Source: Treponema sp. (GTDB taxonomy: Bacteria > Spirochaetota > Spirochaetia > Treponematales > Breznakiellaceae). From it: DNA of 8,789 bases. The notes below the pieces were generated by a model that was not told the origin of the DNA, made no database searches, and was given only the letters and a program-made list of their open reading frames with translations. The translations under genes were made by a program, and so were the position numbers. The number at the start of each line of letters is the position of its first letter. Position 1 is the stretch's first letter. The stretch lies in assembly GCA_031263265.1 (NCBI GenBank), contig JAISGE010000114.1:1-8789 (forward strand). The letters are read 5' to 3'. Positions 7,837 to 8,789 of the stretch are shown piece by piece.

Positions 7837-7896
7837 ACTAGTACTGTACCAGAGGAGGCTTCCTTTTTGCAAGAAGGACCCTCTGGCATCTAGGAA

Positions 7897-8127
7897 AACC
7901 GCATTATAAATTGAGGAGGATTTTGAGGAGGAAATTAGGTTCGTAGGAGGCATAGAGCCGTTCCCGGTTAAGAGAAAACTTCCGGGTGCGGTATTTCTCG
8001 GTCGGTTCCAGCCGATCTTTGAAATAACCCAGGTCAAGGAGTAAAAACACGCCTCAAACTTCCGGTGGTCTATGCGGCCCAATGACGGCTCTTTTCTCTT
8101 TTTCTTGAGGGGTTTTATAATGCGGTT
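7897..8127. mobile_element. MITE-like element bounded by perfect 14-bp inverted repeats
   Basis: AACCGCATTATAAA at 7897-7910 is the exact reverse complement of TTTATAATGCGGTT at 8114-8127. TAG/CTA flanks just outside both arms (CTAG at 7890-7893 and 8128-8131) would fit a TA target of the IS630/mariner type, though three bases separate flank and arm on the left only. The 203 bp inside hold no convincing gene. They do contain TTGAGGAGGA twice (7911-7920, 7923-7932) and AAACTTCCGG twice (7976-7985, 8056-8065). They also contain nested inverted repeats AGAGCCGT/ACGGCTCT (7954-7961/8085-8092) and GCATAGA/TCTATGC (7950-7956/8069-8075). A small non-autonomous transposable element is the best reading. 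A decayed IS or a chance inverted repeat around a regulatory region cannot be excluded. Together with the promoter to its right, this accounts for the gene-free interval 7837-8186. Confidence 0.5.
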
Positions 8128-8137
8128 CTAGCCTGCC

Positions 8138-8166
8138 TTGTTTTACATTTACCATTGTTATGCTAT
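8138..8166 (+). promoter_or_regulatory. Putative promoter for the PLD-domain gene
   Basis: TTGTTT (8138-8143) and TGCTAT (8161-8166) are separated by 17 bp and lie just upstream of the ATG at 8187, giving a very short leader of about 14 nt. A second candidate -10, a perfect TATAAT at 8116-8121, lies in the right arm of the inverted repeat but lacks a good -35. GGGG at 8178-8181 with a 5-nt spacer is a weak ribosome-binding site. Confidence 0.4.
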
Positions 8167-8186
8167 GCTCCATTTACGGGGTAAAA

Positions 8187-8789
8187 ATGGCCAGATTCAT
8201 CACTAACCAAGATCAACTGCTCAAAGGCCTGCTGGAAACCTACATTCCCGGCTCCAGTAGGCTCGATTTTCTGGTCGGGTTTTTCTATTTTTCCGGGTTC
8301 ACCCGCATTTATAACGCGATTGGCGATAGAAACCTGCGAGTCCTTGTGGGCATGGAAGCCGATGTTACTATTCACAACGCCGTACGGGAAACGGCGACTC
8401 TGGACAGCGGGAAAACAGGCGGCCAGTCCAAGTTAAAAACCCGGCAAGGCTACTACGAAACCCTTAAAAATCTCATCAGCAGGGCAGACAGCCTTGACAC
8501 CCGTGAGAATGAAAAAGCTTTTCGGTTTTTTATCGGGAAACTTAAAAACGGAACGCTGGAAGTCAGAAAGACAAAAGACCCCAATCACGCCAAAATGTAT
8601 ATTTTTACCGCTGATGACGCTCATTCATTTAATGGACAGGAGCCGGGGCGGGTCATCGTCGGTTCGAGTAACCTGTCGTTTCAGGGGCTTGAAGGCAGGA
8701 CTGAAGTGAACGTCCTGCTCGGCGGAACTTTTGTTTCCGATTACACCGAAGCTGAGGGGATTTTTAACAAGCTCTGGAATGAAGCCGTT
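8187..8789 (+). CDS. Phospholipase D-like nuclease domain protein, probably N-terminus of a large helicase (partial)
   Basis: ATG 8187 opens 201 codons with no stop before the window ends. The translation starts MARFITNQDQLLKG. It has an early beta-rich stretch (DFLVGFFYFSGF, 27-38, and NLRVLVGMEADV, 49-60) typical of PLD-like folds. The HKD signature follows: His134 and Lys136 (NHAKMYIF), then GSSN (159-162) and Glu173/Asn175 (RTEVNV). One HKD motif acts in dimers or pairs with a second motif, and related domains are phosphodiesterases or nucleases. In many bacteria this domain layout forms the N-terminus of a roughly 1000-residue SNF2/DEAD-type helicase beside a DNA methyltransferase, in restriction or defence loci. 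The helicase portion is not visible here, so that part is inferred. It is transcribed away from the aroDE operon and is separated from it by the inverted-repeat element, which fits an acquired gene. Confidence 0.78.
   Translation, partial: MARFITNQDQLLKGLLETYIPGSSRLDFLVGFFYFSGFTRIYNAIGDRNLRVLVGMEADVTIHNAVRETATLDSGKTGGQSKLKTRQGYYETLKNLISRADSLDTRENEKAFRFFIGKLKNGTLEVRKTKDPNHAKMYIFTADDAHSFNGQEPGRVIVGSSNLSFQGLEGRTEVNVLLGGTFVSDYTEAEGIFNKLWNEAV

Noticed and set aside
7910..8044. Plus-strand open stretch of 44 codons (IEEDFEEEIRFVGG... to TAA) inside the inverted-repeat element
   Set aside because: It reads like a protein C-terminus, but it has no start codon and is preceded directly by a stop. It also overlaps internal repeats, and no family is recognised.
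7837..8082. Upstream extension of the small exported protein to an ATG at 8082
   Set aside because: It would place about 80 residues before a clear signal peptide and would run through the repeat element. The frame is probably open by chance.
8044..8116. Imperfect inverted repeat AAAAC..CCTCAA / TTGAGGGGTTTT, considered as a terminator or element end
   Set aside because: The 47-nt loop and the gap in the left arm make it weak, and the outer 14-bp perfect repeat is a better candidate boundary.

Overview
The window looks like bacterial chromosome of moderate-to-high G+C, most plausibly from a spirochaete of the Treponema type. That assignment is an inference from overall protein flavour: lineage-style exported beta-rich and TPR proteins packed around housekeeping genes. 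No rRNA or other taxonomic marker is present. No tRNA, rRNA or CRISPR array was seen.

Layout from left to right. Positions 1-448 (minus) hold the N-terminal part of a decayed IS630-family transposase, broken by an in-frame stop and a frameshift and running off the left edge. Positions 449-602 contain no gene but include a strong hairpin (543-586) just downstream of the next gene. Positions 603-2929 (minus) are a two-gene unit: an exported LamG-like/fibronectin-III protein, then a TPR protein whose start overlaps its stop (ATGA). An AT-rich divergent region (about 2930-3100) separates this unit from uvrC (3101-5059, plus), the nuclease subunit of nucleotide excision repair. uvrC converges on a second minus-strand unit with only 25 bp between. 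In transcription order that unit is a small exported protein of unknown function (7836-7339), an aroD-aroE fusion (7328-5820), and rpiA (5786-5085). The aroDE ribosome-binding site overlaps the stop codon of the gene before it.

The interval 7837-8186 has no convincing gene. It contains a perfect 14-bp inverted repeat (7897-7910 / 8114-8127) framing about 200 bp of repeat-rich sequence, which resembles a MITE or other small non-autonomous element. Each arm carries a TATAAT reading outward. To its right, a plus-strand gene starts at 8187 and runs off the window. It encodes a phospholipase D-like (HKD) nuclease domain of the type found at the N-terminus of large helicase proteins in defence or restriction loci.

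The core genes are ordinary: DNA repair, the shikimate pathway, and the pentose-phosphate pathway. RpiA and AroDE both sit in carbohydrate-to-aromatic metabolism, and ribose-5-phosphate and erythrose-4-phosphate exchange through the non-oxidative pentose-phosphate branch, so co-transcription makes metabolic sense. The accessory signals lie at the two edges: the IS630 remnant on the left, and the MITE-like repeat plus PLD gene on the right. The right edge is the most likely entry into a defence or genomic island.
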